DNA of 14,904 nt from Actinomycetes bacterium. GTDB lineage: Bacteria > Actinomycetota > Acidimicrobiia > Acidimicrobiales > RAAP-2. The stretch covers positions 782 through 15,685 of the forward strand of contig JAJYWG010000505.1 in the NCBI GenBank assembly GCA_021791615.1, written 5' to 3'. Within the stretch, counting starts at the first letter, position 1. Each line of letters starts with the position of its first letter. The notes beneath the pieces were generated by a model. It was not told where the DNA came from and searched no databases. It saw nothing but the letters and a program-made list of their open reading frames with translations. Below are positions 1 through 6,627 of this stretch, piece after piece. Made by a program: the position numbers and the translations under genes.

Positions 1-1620
1 CGGAAGAGCCCCGCCCCGCCCCGCCCCCGCCCCGGCCAGCTCCTCCTCGCCGCCACAGCCGCTCTCCTCATCCTCGCCCTCGCCCCCGCCGCAGCGTCCG
101 CCTCCCCCGAACCGCACGCAACGAGCCCTACCTGCAACGAGTGGCCATCGAACCCAAACCCTGCCGCCGTCTACTGCACCGCGGCCTCCGGCGCGAACTG
201 GACCATCGAGCCCCATGCTCCCGACGTTGGAGGCGGATACGAGGCTCTCACCTGGTACGCGACTGAGTCGTCGGTACACGCGGGAACCTTCTCCGCCATA
301 ACTGGCACATGGGTCGAGCCCGTCTTCCCGCCAGACTCGCAGATCGCGATCTGGCCGGGGATACAAGGCGAGAACCTTGTCCAGGCCGGCACAGCGAGCC
401 CAGATTTCGGGCTGCCGTCGCCCTGGGCCTATGACTATCCGACTCCTGGCGACTCACCCATCGGCTACACCGGCCCGCCAATCATTGCGGGCGACACGAT
501 CACCGTCACCCTCACCCGGCTGAGTGCATCGTCCTGGCAGGTCTATGTCTCCAATACGACGGTCGCCGGTCAGACGTACTCGGGGACCTGGACCGAGAAC
601 TGGACCGCCAAGCAGGCGGGGAACCAACCGCAAGGACTGTGGCTGACCGAGATGGAAGGGATGTTTGGCTGTCCACCCAACAGTGATTGCAACTTCACCA
701 ACATCCCCATGAACTGCTCGGTCGATTGGCTCGCCGCTTCCGCCACGACTTCGACCGGCTACGTCATAAACGCCATCGGCCCGCTCCAAGCGCTGATGAG
801 CGAGAACCCCGCAGGCTTCTGCTCGACTACGCCTCCCCTCCCGCCCCCGCCCCCTCCCACCTGTGACCCCAACGCCGCGCCGGTCGGCCCCGTCGTATCA
901 CTCGCCCCGGACGCCGCGACCGGCGGCTACTGGATGGCAACGCCCTTTGGCGAGGTGATCTCGTGCCACGCCCCCTTCATGGGGTCGCCCGCGAGCCTCT
1001 CCGCACCGATCACAGCAATCGTCGCAACGCCACACGGCCATGGGTATTGGCTCGTAGCCTCGGATGGCGGCGTCTTCGCGTACGGCAGTGCCCAGTTCTT
1101 CGGCTCCCTGCCGGGCCTGCCGGCATCAGCTCAGCCCGGCTCACCCGTCGTATCGCTCGTACCCACCGCAACGGGCACCGGCTACTACGAGGTGACCGCC
1201 AATGGCGATGTGTACGCCTTTGGTCAAGCCCCCTTCTACGGCTCGATGGGCGGGGTGAGCCTCGCGAAGCCTGTAGTCGGCGCAGCCTTGGACCCGGAGA
1301 CGGGCGGATACTGGCTCGTCGCCTCGGACGGCGGCGTGTTCGCGTTCCACGCCCCCTTCTACGGCTCCATGGGCGGGCAGTACCTCGCTAAGCCTGTGGT
1401 CGGCATGTCCTACGCGCCCTCCACGGGCGGGTACCGCCTCGTGGCCTCCGATGGCGGGGTGTTCTCCTTCGATGCGCCCTTCTACGGCTCCATGGGCGGG
1501 CAGTCCCTCGCTAAGCCTGTGGTCGCGATCGCCACAACGCCAGGTGGCTATTGGGAAGTGGGCTCGGACGGCGGGGTGTTCTGCTTCGGCAGCGCACCTT
1601 TCGAGGGGAGCCTCGGGTGA
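1..1620 (+). CDS. Secreted protein, G1/eqolisin-like region plus six GYWLVASDGGVF repeats (5' partial)
   Basis: The frame is open from base 1 to the TGA at 1618-1620 (539 residues visible) with no start codon before the signal peptide, so the true start lies before the window. Residues 1-35 are a signal peptide (basic start, LLLAATAALLILALAPAAASA, likely cleavage before SPEP). Residues ~85-225 resemble glutamic (G1) peptidases: GTWVEP, WPGIQG...LVQAGT (Gln128 as possible catalytic Gln), IIAGDTITV, then WLTEMEG with candidate Glu217/219. This is a pattern match and activity is not assured. A proline linker (PPLPPPPPP) leads to six repeats of ~41 residues (PVV...GGYWLVASDGGVFAF...APFYGSMGG); the four PFYGSMGG-type cores at 1231, 1354, 1477 and 1597 are spaced 123, 123 and 120 bp. 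Such repeats are abundant in acidimicrobial exported proteins and may form a propeller. Export out of the cell is well supported; function is inferred. Confidence 0.82.
   Translation, partial: RKSPAPPRPRPGQLLLAATAALLILALAPAAASASPEPHATSPTCNEWPSNPNPAAVYCTAASGANWTIEPHAPDVGGGYEALTWYATESSVHAGTFSAITGTWVEPVFPPDSQIAIWPGIQGENLVQAGTASPDFGLPSPWAYDYPTPGDSPIGYTGPPIIAGDTITVTLTRLSASSWQVYVSNTTVAGQTYSGTWTENWTAKQAGNQPQGLWLTEMEGMFGCPPNSDCNFTNIPMNCSVDWLAASATTSTGYVINAIGPLQALMSENPAGFCSTTPPLPPPPPPTCDPNAAPVGPVVSLAPDAATGGYWMATPFGEVISCHAPFMGSPASLSAPITAIVATPHGHGYWLVASDGGVFAYGSAQFFGSLPGLPASAQPGSPVVSLVPTATGTGYYEVTANGDVYAFGQAPFYGSMGGVSLAKPVVGAALDPETGGYWLVASDGGVFAFHAPFYGSMGGQYLAKPVVGMSYAPSTGGYRLVASDGGVFSFDAPFYGSMGGQSLAKPVVAIATTPGGYWEVGSDGGVFCFGSAPFEGSLG
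1231..1617 (+). repeat. Tandem 123-bp coding repeats (C-terminal units)
   Basis: The block starting CCCTTCTACGGCTC occurs at 1231, 1354 and 1477, exactly 123 bp apart, with a diverged copy at 1597 (120 bp on). Units two and three are nearly identical in DNA (both followed by ATGGGCGGGCAG), so the 3' repeats look recently duplicated or homogenised. Earlier units (from about 895) are recognisable only as protein. Confidence 0.85.
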
Positions 1621-1636
1621 TGGAGGAACCAGCTTG

Positions 1637-1819
1637 GTGGCGCTGGTATCAGCGATGCTTGCCGGCGCATTGTTCGCGGACGCCATGGCCGTGCTCGATG
1701 GGGGACTGGAGTGGCTGTGGGTCTTGCTGGTCCAGGTGGCAATCATTGCACCGCCCGCGCTCAGGTACCGAAGCATGCTCGTCCACGAACGCAGCGCCGC
1801 CGAGGCGGAGAGCGCCTAG
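1637..1819 (+). CDS. Small two-helix membrane protein
   Basis: A 60-residue product starting at GTG 1637 (TTG 1634 is an alternative) and ending TAG 1817-1819. A Shine-Dalgarno GGAGGA at 1622-1627, just after the stop of the secreted-protein gene, sits 9 nt before the GTG and favours this start over longer ones inside the upstream gene. The protein has two hydrophobic stretches, VALVSAMLAGALFADAMAVL and LEWLWVLLVQVAIIAPPAL, then a charged tail (RYRSMLVHERSAAEAESA), so it is probably a small inner-membrane protein. Only 16 bp separate it from the upstream stop, suggesting co-transcription. A holin-like or secretion-partner role is imaginable but unsupported. Its stop lies inside the repeat copy at 1814-1879. 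Confidence 0.5.
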   Translation: MALVSAMLAGALFADAMAVLDGGLEWLWVLLVQVAIIAPPALRYRSMLVHERSAAEAESA

Positions 1820-1879
1820 TCGTTCGGCCGGCCCGATAGCGGCAGGTTTTTCTCGATGAGTCGTGCCCGGAGCGCCCGG
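1814..1879. repeat. Direct repeat, copy A (partner at 2161-2226)
   Basis: About 66 bp matching 2161-2226 in the same orientation with roughly eight mismatches (about 88% identity by eye), offset 347 bp. It carries a duplicated tail of the 215-residue minus-strand gene. Homology stops abruptly beyond GAGCGCCCG. Confidence 0.85.
1816..1878 (-). pseudogene. Remnant: duplicated C-terminus of the 215-aa gene
   Basis: Read on the minus strand, this piece encodes RALRARLIEKN...SGRPND and a stop. It matches the last 20 residues of the gene at 2163-2810 with two substitutions. No homology is seen upstream of the Arg codon, where the 90-residue gene ends at 1881. It is therefore a tail-only copy, left by duplication or recombination, and not a gene. 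Confidence 0.75.
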
Positions 1880-1880
1880 C

Positions 1881-2153
1881 TCAGGTGCCGACAGCGTGTG
1901 CGTCGTGGCGGCGTAGGTGCTCGTCGAGCGTGCCCTGGACATGCCCGACCGACTCGGCCAAGTGCGTTATGTCGGAGCGGACCTGGGCAAACTCCCCAGT
2001 GAACTTCGTGTCGAGGTTGTCGATCTTCGCCCCAAGGCTCGCTCCAAGGGCGTCTATCTTCGTATCGAGACGGTCCATGCGCGTCCACATCAGCGCGAGG
2101 ACTCCTACGGCGAACGCCGCGAAAATCCCGATCACGGTCCACGTCTGCACCAC
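1881..2153 (-). CDS. Membrane-anchored coiled-coil protein, 90 aa
   Basis: Starts at GTG 2151-2153 and ends TGA at 1881-1883. Residues ~5-23 (WTVIGIFAAFAVGVLALMW) form one transmembrane helix. Residues ~26-85 are a regular heptad region (MDRLDTKIDALGASLGAKID..LDTKF...VRSDITHLAESVGHVQGTLDEHL), predicted coiled coil. Small TM-plus-coiled-coil proteins like this are frequent in actinobacteria and in phage or mobile regions; no specific function can be named. It begins 9 nt after the stop of the 215-residue gene on the same strand, so the two probably form an operon. There is no Shine-Dalgarno; instead TAGGCT, overlapping the upstream stop codon, lies 6 nt before the GTG and could act as a -10 for a leaderless transcript. 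It is flanked by the two copies of the 66-bp direct repeat. Confidence 0.7.
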   Translation of the reverse strand: MVQTWTVIGIFAAFAVGVLALMWTRMDRLDTKIDALGASLGAKIDNLDTKFTGEFAQVRSDITHLAESVGHVQGTLDEHLRRHDAHAVGT

Positions 2154-2160
2154 GAGCCAA

Positions 2161-2226
2161 GCCTAATCGTTCGGCCGGCCCGACAGTGGCAGGTGCTTCT
2201 CGAGGAGGCGGGCCCGGAGCGCCCGT
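2161..2226. repeat. Direct repeat, copy B (in the intact gene)
   Basis: This copy covers the stop and last 20 codons of the intact 215-residue gene and is presumed to be the source of copy A at 1814-1879. The two copies bracket the 90-residue membrane/coiled-coil gene. Confidence 0.85.
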
Positions 2227-2810
2227 TGGCGTTCCTCCGTCGCCTCGTGGGCCTCGATCATGTCCTTCAGCGCTTGGAGCATCGCCCAGCACATGATCAT
2301 CTCGTAGTCGAGGAAGCGGAACTCGACATAGTGCGCGAGCTCCTCGACCGGCTCGAAGAGCACCTTCGCCGCGGCGATCACAGGCGGGTCGTCAGGATTC
2401 GGTGCCATGTTCGGCCACCGGAGAGCAAACGGCCGGTCCCACGGATCGTATGCCTGGTAGGGGAGCTCCTTGCCTGGGTGGGGGATGAGGCGGTCGAACT
2501 CCGTGTAGTGCGGGTGTCCGGGCTTCGCCGGCTCGGCCACGAGCCGGTCGAGGATGCGGGCGCGCCGTGCGATCGCATCGGCGTCTCGCCGGACGAGCTC
2601 GTCCAGCATGCACCAGAAGACATACGCCTGGTACCACTCCTCTGATGCCTGGCTGAACACGAGGTCCGCGAAGCGCTTCACCTTGTCCCGAAGTCGCGCG
2701 GCAGGGGCGATGATCGGATCGTCCTCGTCGAAGAGCACCGGCGGCGGCATCCGGTAGAGGATCGGATGGTCGATGCCTTGGGTTGTGGTTGCAAAGTCGT
2801 TCGTCTTCAT
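2163..2810 (-). CDS. Hypothetical protein, 215 aa
   Basis: ATG at 2808-2810, TAG at 2163-2165. The family is not recognised. The protein is soluble, rich in aromatic and charged residues, and predicted mostly helical (RLRDKVKRFADLVFSQASEEW; FWCMLDELVRRDADAIARRARILDRL; EELAHYVEFRFLDYEMIMCW; MIEAHEATEERQRALRARLLEK), with a Pro-rich middle (HPGKELPYQAYDPWDRPF). It has no signal peptide and no clear catalytic motif. There is no Shine-Dalgarno; TAGGCT lies 6 nt before the ATG, compatible with leaderless transcription. It is probably the first gene of a unit with the 90-residue gene. Third-position G/C is high throughout, supporting a real gene. Confidence 0.72.
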   Translation of the reverse strand: MKTNDFATTTQGIDHPILYRMPPPVLFDEDDPIIAPAARLRDKVKRFADLVFSQASEEWYQAYVFWCMLDELVRRDADAIARRARILDRLVAEPAKPGHPHYTEFDRLIPHPGKELPYQAYDPWDRPFALRWPNMAPNPDDPPVIAAAKVLFEPVEELAHYVEFRFLDYEMIMCWAMLQALKDMIEAHEATEERQRALRARLLEKHLPLSGRPND

Positions 2811-2982
2811 GTAACCAGCCTAAGTCCGGCCATCTGCGAGGTCGTGGATCTGGCGGAAGTTTTCTCCGAGGCCGGCAGTTTCCGTCGCGTTGGAGGACGC
2901 TTCCGCACAATCTCGGGACGCTTCGGGGGCTGTCCGAGGACCAGGTAAGGAGGAGGCCGAGGAGCCGCGAGGGCTGCTCCCA

Positions 2983-3120
2983 GTGGACACGCGGGTGGTT
3001 GCTCGGAGCGACCGTGAGGCCGTGGCCGCCGGCTATCCGGTCGACCCGGGGGGAGAGCTCACGCTGCTCCCGCCGGACATGGTGGTCATCGACGCTGCCG
3101 CCGACCCGGTCTCACGGGAC
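2983..3120 (+). pseudogene. Possible gene fragment, unknown family
   Basis: In this frame the codons show strong G/C third positions and read as protein (VDTRVVARSDREAVAAGYPV, then DPGGELTLLPPDMVVIDAAA). Both the bias and the protein-like character are lost at about 3120, where the DNA becomes A/T-richer. No start with a ribosome site is evident. It could be a truncated gene cut at the edge of the mobile region. The family is not recognised, and chance is possible. Confidence 0.3.
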
Positions 3121-3185
3121 AACATCGAAGTACCTGCTCACAAGGAATCATTACTTTGCAGTCAGAGCAGCGTTGCTGGGTACAG

Positions 3186-3225
3186 GCCGAGTGGCCGGGG
3201 GGAGTCTCACCCCCGGCCACTCGGC
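3186..3225. terminator. 16-bp perfect hairpin, possible terminator without U-tract
   Basis: GCCGAGTGGCCGGGGG (3186-3201) is the exact reverse complement of CCCCCGGCCACTCGGC (3210-3225), with an 8-nt loop GAGTCTCA. No T-run follows on either strand. High-GC actinobacteria often use strong hairpins without a U-tail, so a terminator (possibly bidirectional) is likely. A structural element of a mobile sequence is the alternative. Confidence 0.6.
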
Positions 3226-3427
3226 GCGCCGCACGGGCATCGCTGAACTCGGAGAAGACCGCCGTGACGCGCGTGCTCCTTGTGTCGCTTGTCAGGCTGG
3301 TGTCAGCGAAAAGTTCTGGACTACCCCGTACCGCGGCGAACGGGAGCGTACGCGCACGACTCCGAAAGTGCCTGTGACCAGGACTGATATGGACGGAGTG
3401 GGACCGCATAGCACAGCCAGCATATTT

Positions 3428-3449
3428 GTTCAAGTCCCCCCTCCGACAC
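3428..3449 (+). other. tRNA 3'-end fragment, candidate att-site remnant
   Basis: The 22 bases follow tRNA 3' grammar: G53, a 7-nt T-loop TTCAAGT, five C (3' T-stem), the acceptor 3' strand CTCCGAC, discriminator A and the first C of CCA. The 5' T-stem (expected GGGGG) is absent; ATTTG stands there. GACGGAG at 3392-3398 could pair with the acceptor with one mismatch, so a decayed, internally deleted tRNA is also possible. The T-stem/loop resembles actinobacterial tRNA-Leu. Integrases commonly leave such 3' ends as att cores. No second copy is in the window. Confidence 0.45.
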
Positions 3450-3494
3450 TGACTTTCGCCCACGGGATCGGCGCTTGACGCGCCCGAAGTCGGG

Positions 3495-4583
3495 CCGCCG
3501 CTCGGCCTGGACCTCGGCGATCCAGGCGCTGACGACCGCCGGGTCGGTGCCGGCCTCGAGCGCGGCGCGGTAGCGGGCGAGGCGGGTGTCGCACTCGATC
3601 ACACGCCGCCGCGCCGCCTGGGCCTTGGCCTGACCGGCGTCGTCGGTCGATGAGGCGGCGGCCTCCAGCGCGTCGAGGGTGGTGTCGAGCTGGCCGGGGT
3701 CGAACACCTGGGCGAGCCAGCCGTCGAGGGGTCCGAGGATCTGGTCCTCGCGCACGTAGACGTTCCTCGGGTGGTCGAGCTCGTTGGCGATGGCGTACTC
3801 GCTCGGGTAGCGGCAGCGGTAGTGGGCACGCCCGTGGTTGGCGCTTCCCTGCATCCTGCGGTGGCAGAGGGCGCAGACGACCAGGCCGTGCAGCGCGAAG
3901 GGCTGGGAGGTGGGCCGCGGCTGGCGCACCACCGGGCGCCGTCGGCCGGCGGCGGCGAGAGTGCGCACGGCATGGAACTGCTCGTCGGACACGAGCGGCT
4001 CGTGGGTGAGCGCCTCGGAGACGATCCAGGCGTCCTCGTCGTTGCAGCGCAACTTGGTGACGTGGCCGAGCGCGACGTCCTCGACGTCGAGGAGCACCTC
4101 GCCGCGGCGCTGGCGGTTCCACACCTGGCGTCCGGTGTAGCGCGGGTTGGCAAGGATCGCCCGCACCGCCATCTTCGACCAGGCAAGGCCCTGCCGGTGG
4201 GGATTGCGGGCGCGGTCGCGCGCAGAGGGGCAGGCGATGCCGTCGCGGGTCAGCCCTTCGGCGATGGCGTACAGGCCACGACCGGCCACGTACTCGTCGA
4301 AGATGCGGCGCACCACCGAGGCCGCGTCCGGGTCCAGCTCCAGGCGGTGGAGGCGCTGGCCCGCTGCCGCCTTGCCCGGGTTGGGGTGCGGCCCGGCGTC
4401 AGCCAGTTGGTAGCCGTAGGGCGGGCGGCCGCCGAGGTAGCGACCCTCGGTGCGCGCCTGCGCGGCCATGGCGGCGCGGACCCGGATCTTGATGCGGTTG
4501 CGCTCTCCCTTGGACATCCCGCCGTAGAGCGACATGACGAGGTCATGGGCGTCCGATCCCGGGTCGATGGCGCCTCCCACCTC
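3495..4583 (-). pseudogene. Large serine recombinase relic, truncated at both ends
   Basis: The minus-strand frame carries most of a large serine recombinase. It begins with the end of the resolvase domain and the linker helix (EVGGAIDP...HDLVMSLYGGMSKGERNRIKIR), then the recombinase domain (YLGGRPPYGYQL...GLYAIAEGLTRDGI... ILANPRYTGRQVWN), a zinc ribbon starting CALCHRRM, and a coiled-coil tail ending AEVQAERR at about 3495. The N-terminal ~100-150 residues with the nucleophilic Ser and catalytic Arg motifs are missing: upstream of 4583 the frame turns into unrelated sequence and stops. The open frame continues past 3495 to a TAG at 3321, but that extension (CWLCYAVPLRPYQSW) runs through the antisense of the tRNA fragment and is not family-like. 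A GTG at 4578-4580 is the first start codon in frame, but a product from it could not be catalytic. This is a dead integrase of a former mobile element. Confidence 0.85.
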
Positions 4584-4907
4584 GACTACCCGGCCGACCA
4601 GGCCCGTGAGCAGCTGGCGTGGCTGGCCGTGGCCGGCCGGCGCTTCACCCGCTACATGGAGGTGGCTTCACGTCTCGGGTCCGACCACTGGCGGGAGGTG
4701 GAGGCGCTGGCCGAGTCGGCGCTGCGCTCCAAGCGACGTGACCTGGCTGTCGAGGTGTTCCAGGCGGCAGATCGGCCGGGCCGGCACCAGCAGCGGCTGC
4801 GGGAGCGCTGCACGTCGCTCACCGGCGTGGTCATCGGCGACCCCGATGGCAGCCGGCCCTCCCTCAAGGTTGTCCGGGGGTCGACGAGCGGCAGTGCCCA
4901 GAAATGA
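4584..4907 (+). pseudogene. 5'-truncated gene fragment, unknown helical protein
   Basis: From the recombinase breakpoint to the TGA at 4905-4907 the plus strand reads as convincing protein with high G/C third positions (REQLAWLAVAGRRFTRYMEV, SDHWREVEALAESALRSKRR, DLAVEVFQAADRPGRHQQRL). It is Arg/Glu-rich, alpha-helical and soluble. The same frame upstream is only antisense of the recombinase, so the 5' part of the gene was lost or separated at ~4583. ATG 4654 could start a shorter product but has no good ribosome site. The family is not recognised. Confidence 0.5.
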
Positions 4908-4929
4908 CGTTGCCACGAGGTACCGCCAA

Positions 4930-5514
4930 TCAGGCGCTCGCAAGAAGCGTCCCGTCCATCAGCCGGGCGATCACTTCTTCGGCGACCGGCGTGAAGCCCC
5001 AGACATCCACGCCGACGTTGACCATGCGCCCTTGCTGGCGCCACTTCTCGTGGACGTGCCCGTGGAGCAGCCACATCCCCTCGTCGAGCGGCCTGAACTT
5101 GGCGTAGCGCTCGGTCTCGCCGCTATCGCCTTGGTACGGGAGGTGGCAGACGAGGATCTCCCGGTTGCCGACGGTCATCGCAAGCGGCCCCTGGCGAATC
5201 TCGTCGAACCCGGCGTCGAGGTACTCCTGCTCCAGGCGGAGGCCCCGTTGCCCGTGTCCGTACCAGCAGCGGTCGTGGTTCCCCGGGTACAGGATCTTGT
5301 GCCCGGCGAGACGACCGATGAGCGGCATCGACTCTTCGCGCCGACCCATGGCGACGTCGCCGAGGACGTGGACGGTGTCTTCCGGGCCGACGACCGCGTT
5401 CCAGTTCGCGACGAGCACGGCGTTCATCTCGCCGAGGCCGTGGAACGGCCGGTCGCAGTACTCGATGATGTTCTGGTGACCGAAGTGCTGGTCTGCGGTG
5501 AAGTAGGTGGTCAT
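4930..5514 (-). CDS. Calcineurin-like metallophosphoesterase, 194 aa
   Basis: ATG 5512-5514, TGA 4930-4932. All signature motifs of the calcineurin-like fold are present in order: D8-x-H10 (TADQHFGH), GD53 (VLGDVAMG), GNH80D (YPGNHDRCW), H124 (VCHLPY), and GH153VH155 (LHGHVHEKW), giving a full dimetal site. The enzyme should hydrolyse phosphomono- or diesters; the substrate is unknown. Its size and layout match the small phage/mobile-element-type phosphoesterases, here cytoplasmic with no signal or membrane segment. No Shine-Dalgarno is evident; an A/T-rich GATAAATA lies ~11-18 nt upstream. It lies just beyond the truncated gene at 4584-4907. A decayed copy of its N-terminus occurs at 11365-11451, so the gene belonged to a duplicated or repeatedly inserted segment. 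Confidence 0.88.
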   Translation of the reverse strand: MTTYFTADQHFGHQNIIEYCDRPFHGLGEMNAVLVANWNAVVGPEDTVHVLGDVAMGRREESMPLIGRLAGHKILYPGNHDRCWYGHGQRGLRLEQEYLDAGFDEIRQGPLAMTVGNREILVCHLPYQGDSGETERYAKFRPLDEGMWLLHGHVHEKWRQQGRMVNVGVDVWGFTPVAEEVIARLMDGTLLASA

Positions 5515-5636
5515 AGTCGGCTGGCTATTTATCGTTCCAGGACGTCACCACCGTACCTATTCTCTACGGGCGCGCCGCCGCGCACGCTCGTAGTGCTGTC
5601 ATCGTGAGGGGGCGAGGTCGGGCCGACGCCGTGGGA

Positions 5637-5786
5637 TCACTGTCGGCGTCTCAGGTAAACTACAGACTTGTAAGATCGAGGGACGATTGATTCCGAAGCC
5701 GATTGGCTGTTTCCGAGCTGAGCCCGTAGCTGCGTCATCTGCTGAAGGAGCCCGTAGACCGGTACTCCGGGTTTGAGTTCGACCAT
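5637..5786 (-). CDS. Small hypothetical protein, 49 aa
   Basis: Starts at ATG 5784-5786 with a strong Shine-Dalgarno (AGGAGG, complement of 5795-5800) 8 nt upstream; ends TGA 5637-5639. An in-frame ATG further up (5838-5840) would give a longer form, but the ribosome site supports the short one. The product MVELKPGVPVYGLLQQMTQL... is soluble, Gln-rich in the middle and basic at the C-terminus (SYKSVVYLRRRQ). It is not recognised. It lies between the phosphoesterase and the Cys-containing gene, all on the minus strand, so it may belong to one transcript. Confidence 0.4.
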   Translation of the reverse strand: MVELKPGVPVYGLLQQMTQLRAQLGNSQSASESIVPRSYKSVVYLRRRQ

Positions 5787-5906
5787 GTGCTCATCCTCCT
5801 CCCCATCGGCCGCCTGGAGCCAGTCATGTGGGTGAGACATCGGCACGACCACAGACTGCGGTCGATGTCGACTCGCACCTGGTCCAGGTCACCGGCGACG
5901 AGGCGG

Positions 5907-6488
5907 TTAGGAGCCCATCGTCTGGAGCGCGTCGCTGAGCACGGCGAAGGCGCTGTCGGGGCGTTGCCGGCGTCGGCGATTGGGCTCGTGGTTGGCCTCC
6001 GCGGCCACGAACCCGATCAGCTCGTCGAGCTCGTCCTCGCCGGCGTTGAGGACAACCCCGTCGTCTCCGGCTCGAGCCCGGTAGACGAGCCGTTCGCACT
6101 CGGCGTCGAGCAGGCGTAGGTCTCGTAAGGCCGCGGCCACCTCGTCGGAGACGACCACCTCGGCGACCGCACCGTCGTGTCGTCGGGGCCTCGGCGCCCG
6201 TACGTCGCAGTAGGTGCCCTCCCAGCCGCTGATCACGCCCTCGTCGCCGCAGCAGGTACAGCGCCACTCGATCCGGGCCGGCAGGTCAGGCCGGAAGACG
6301 ATGATGCGACCAGGGCAGGGTCTTCGTCCCGGCCGTCGGCGGCACGGCAGCGCGCTCACCCAGGCGGTACCGGCCTCGGCGGCGGTGGCTGCCCGCACGA
6401 CGTTCCCGAGCTGCTCGGCCATCTTGCGGGCGGGCCCGGGGGCGTCGTCCGGCAGGTCGAGGAAGTGGCGAAGGTCGGAGACGAACAT
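5907..6488 (-). CDS. Conserved actinobacterial hypothetical protein, 193 aa, Cys-containing
   Basis: ATG 6486-6488, TAA 5907-5909. It begins MFVSDLRHFLDLPDDAPGPA, a start I recognise from a widespread unnamed actinobacterial family. Candidate zinc ligands are C49 and C58 (LPCRRRPGRRPCPG) and the pair C77/C80 in WRCTCCGDEGVISGWEG, so a zinc-ribbon-like fold is plausible. The C-terminal half is acidic-helical (SDEVAAALRDLRLLDAECERL; GEDELDELIGFVAAEA). It has no signal peptide and no membrane segment. No Shine-Dalgarno is visible, and TACAGT (complement of 6497-6502) lies 8 nt before the ATG, consistent with a leaderless or very short leader transcript. The function is unknown; a nucleic-acid or regulatory role is inference only. 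Confidence 0.75.
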   Translation of the reverse strand: MFVSDLRHFLDLPDDAPGPARKMAEQLGNVVRAATAAEAGTAWVSALPCRRRPGRRPCPGRIIVFRPDLPARIEWRCTCCGDEGVISGWEGTYCDVRAPRPRRHDGAVAEVVVSDEVAAALRDLRLLDAECERLVYRARAGDDGVVLNAGEDELDELIGFVAAEANHEPNRRRRQRPDSAFAVLSDALQTMGS

Positions 6489-6594
6489 CCCCGAGGACTG
6501 TATCGAACGGTTTCTACCGCCAGGGGGAAGTCGATCCGCGGCGCACCGGCCCTGCCTCGCACCCGGGGGCGGCGTCGATCACCACGGAGCCTCC

Positions 6595-6626
6595 CCAGTA
6601 GTACACTGGCTGAGGAGGTAATACCT
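6595..6626 (+). promoter_or_regulatory. vapB-vapC operator/promoter and ribosome site
   Basis: Two small inverted repeats precede the antitoxin: CCAGT-N5-ACTGG (6595-6609), containing the -10-like TACACT (6602-6607), and AGGT-AAT-ACCT (6616-6626), overlapping the Shine-Dalgarno GGAGGT (6614-6619). Type II antitoxin-toxin complexes usually bind palindromes over their own promoter, so these are the likely autoregulatory sites. Binding is inferred. Confidence 0.4.
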
Positions 6627-6627
6627 A

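Larger units (their letters stand above)
2811..3494. other. Gene-poor scar region
   Basis: No convincing intact gene. It contains a coding-like stretch (2983-3120), then noticeably more A/T-rich sequence (3121-3180), a long perfect hairpin (3186-3225) and an isolated tRNA 3' end (3428-3449). The recombinase relic starts immediately after. Long open frames here have poor codon bias and are read as non-coding. Confidence 0.6.

Noticed and set aside
1551..1859. Overlapping frame beginning near the ATG at 1620 as the downstream gene
   Set aside because: Its product is Arg/Ser/Trp-rich and shadow-like, whereas the frame ending at 1819 gives two coherent membrane helices with a suitably placed ribosome site.
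3321..3494. C-terminal extension of the recombinase frame to the TAG at 3321
   Set aside because: It crosses the antisense of the tRNA-like fragment and does not resemble the family; treated as read-through of a truncated gene.
3771..4583. Long plus-strand open frame leading into the 4584-4907 fragment
   Set aside because: It is antisense to the serine recombinase, whose minus-strand translation has clear family motifs; only the part after 4583 was kept.
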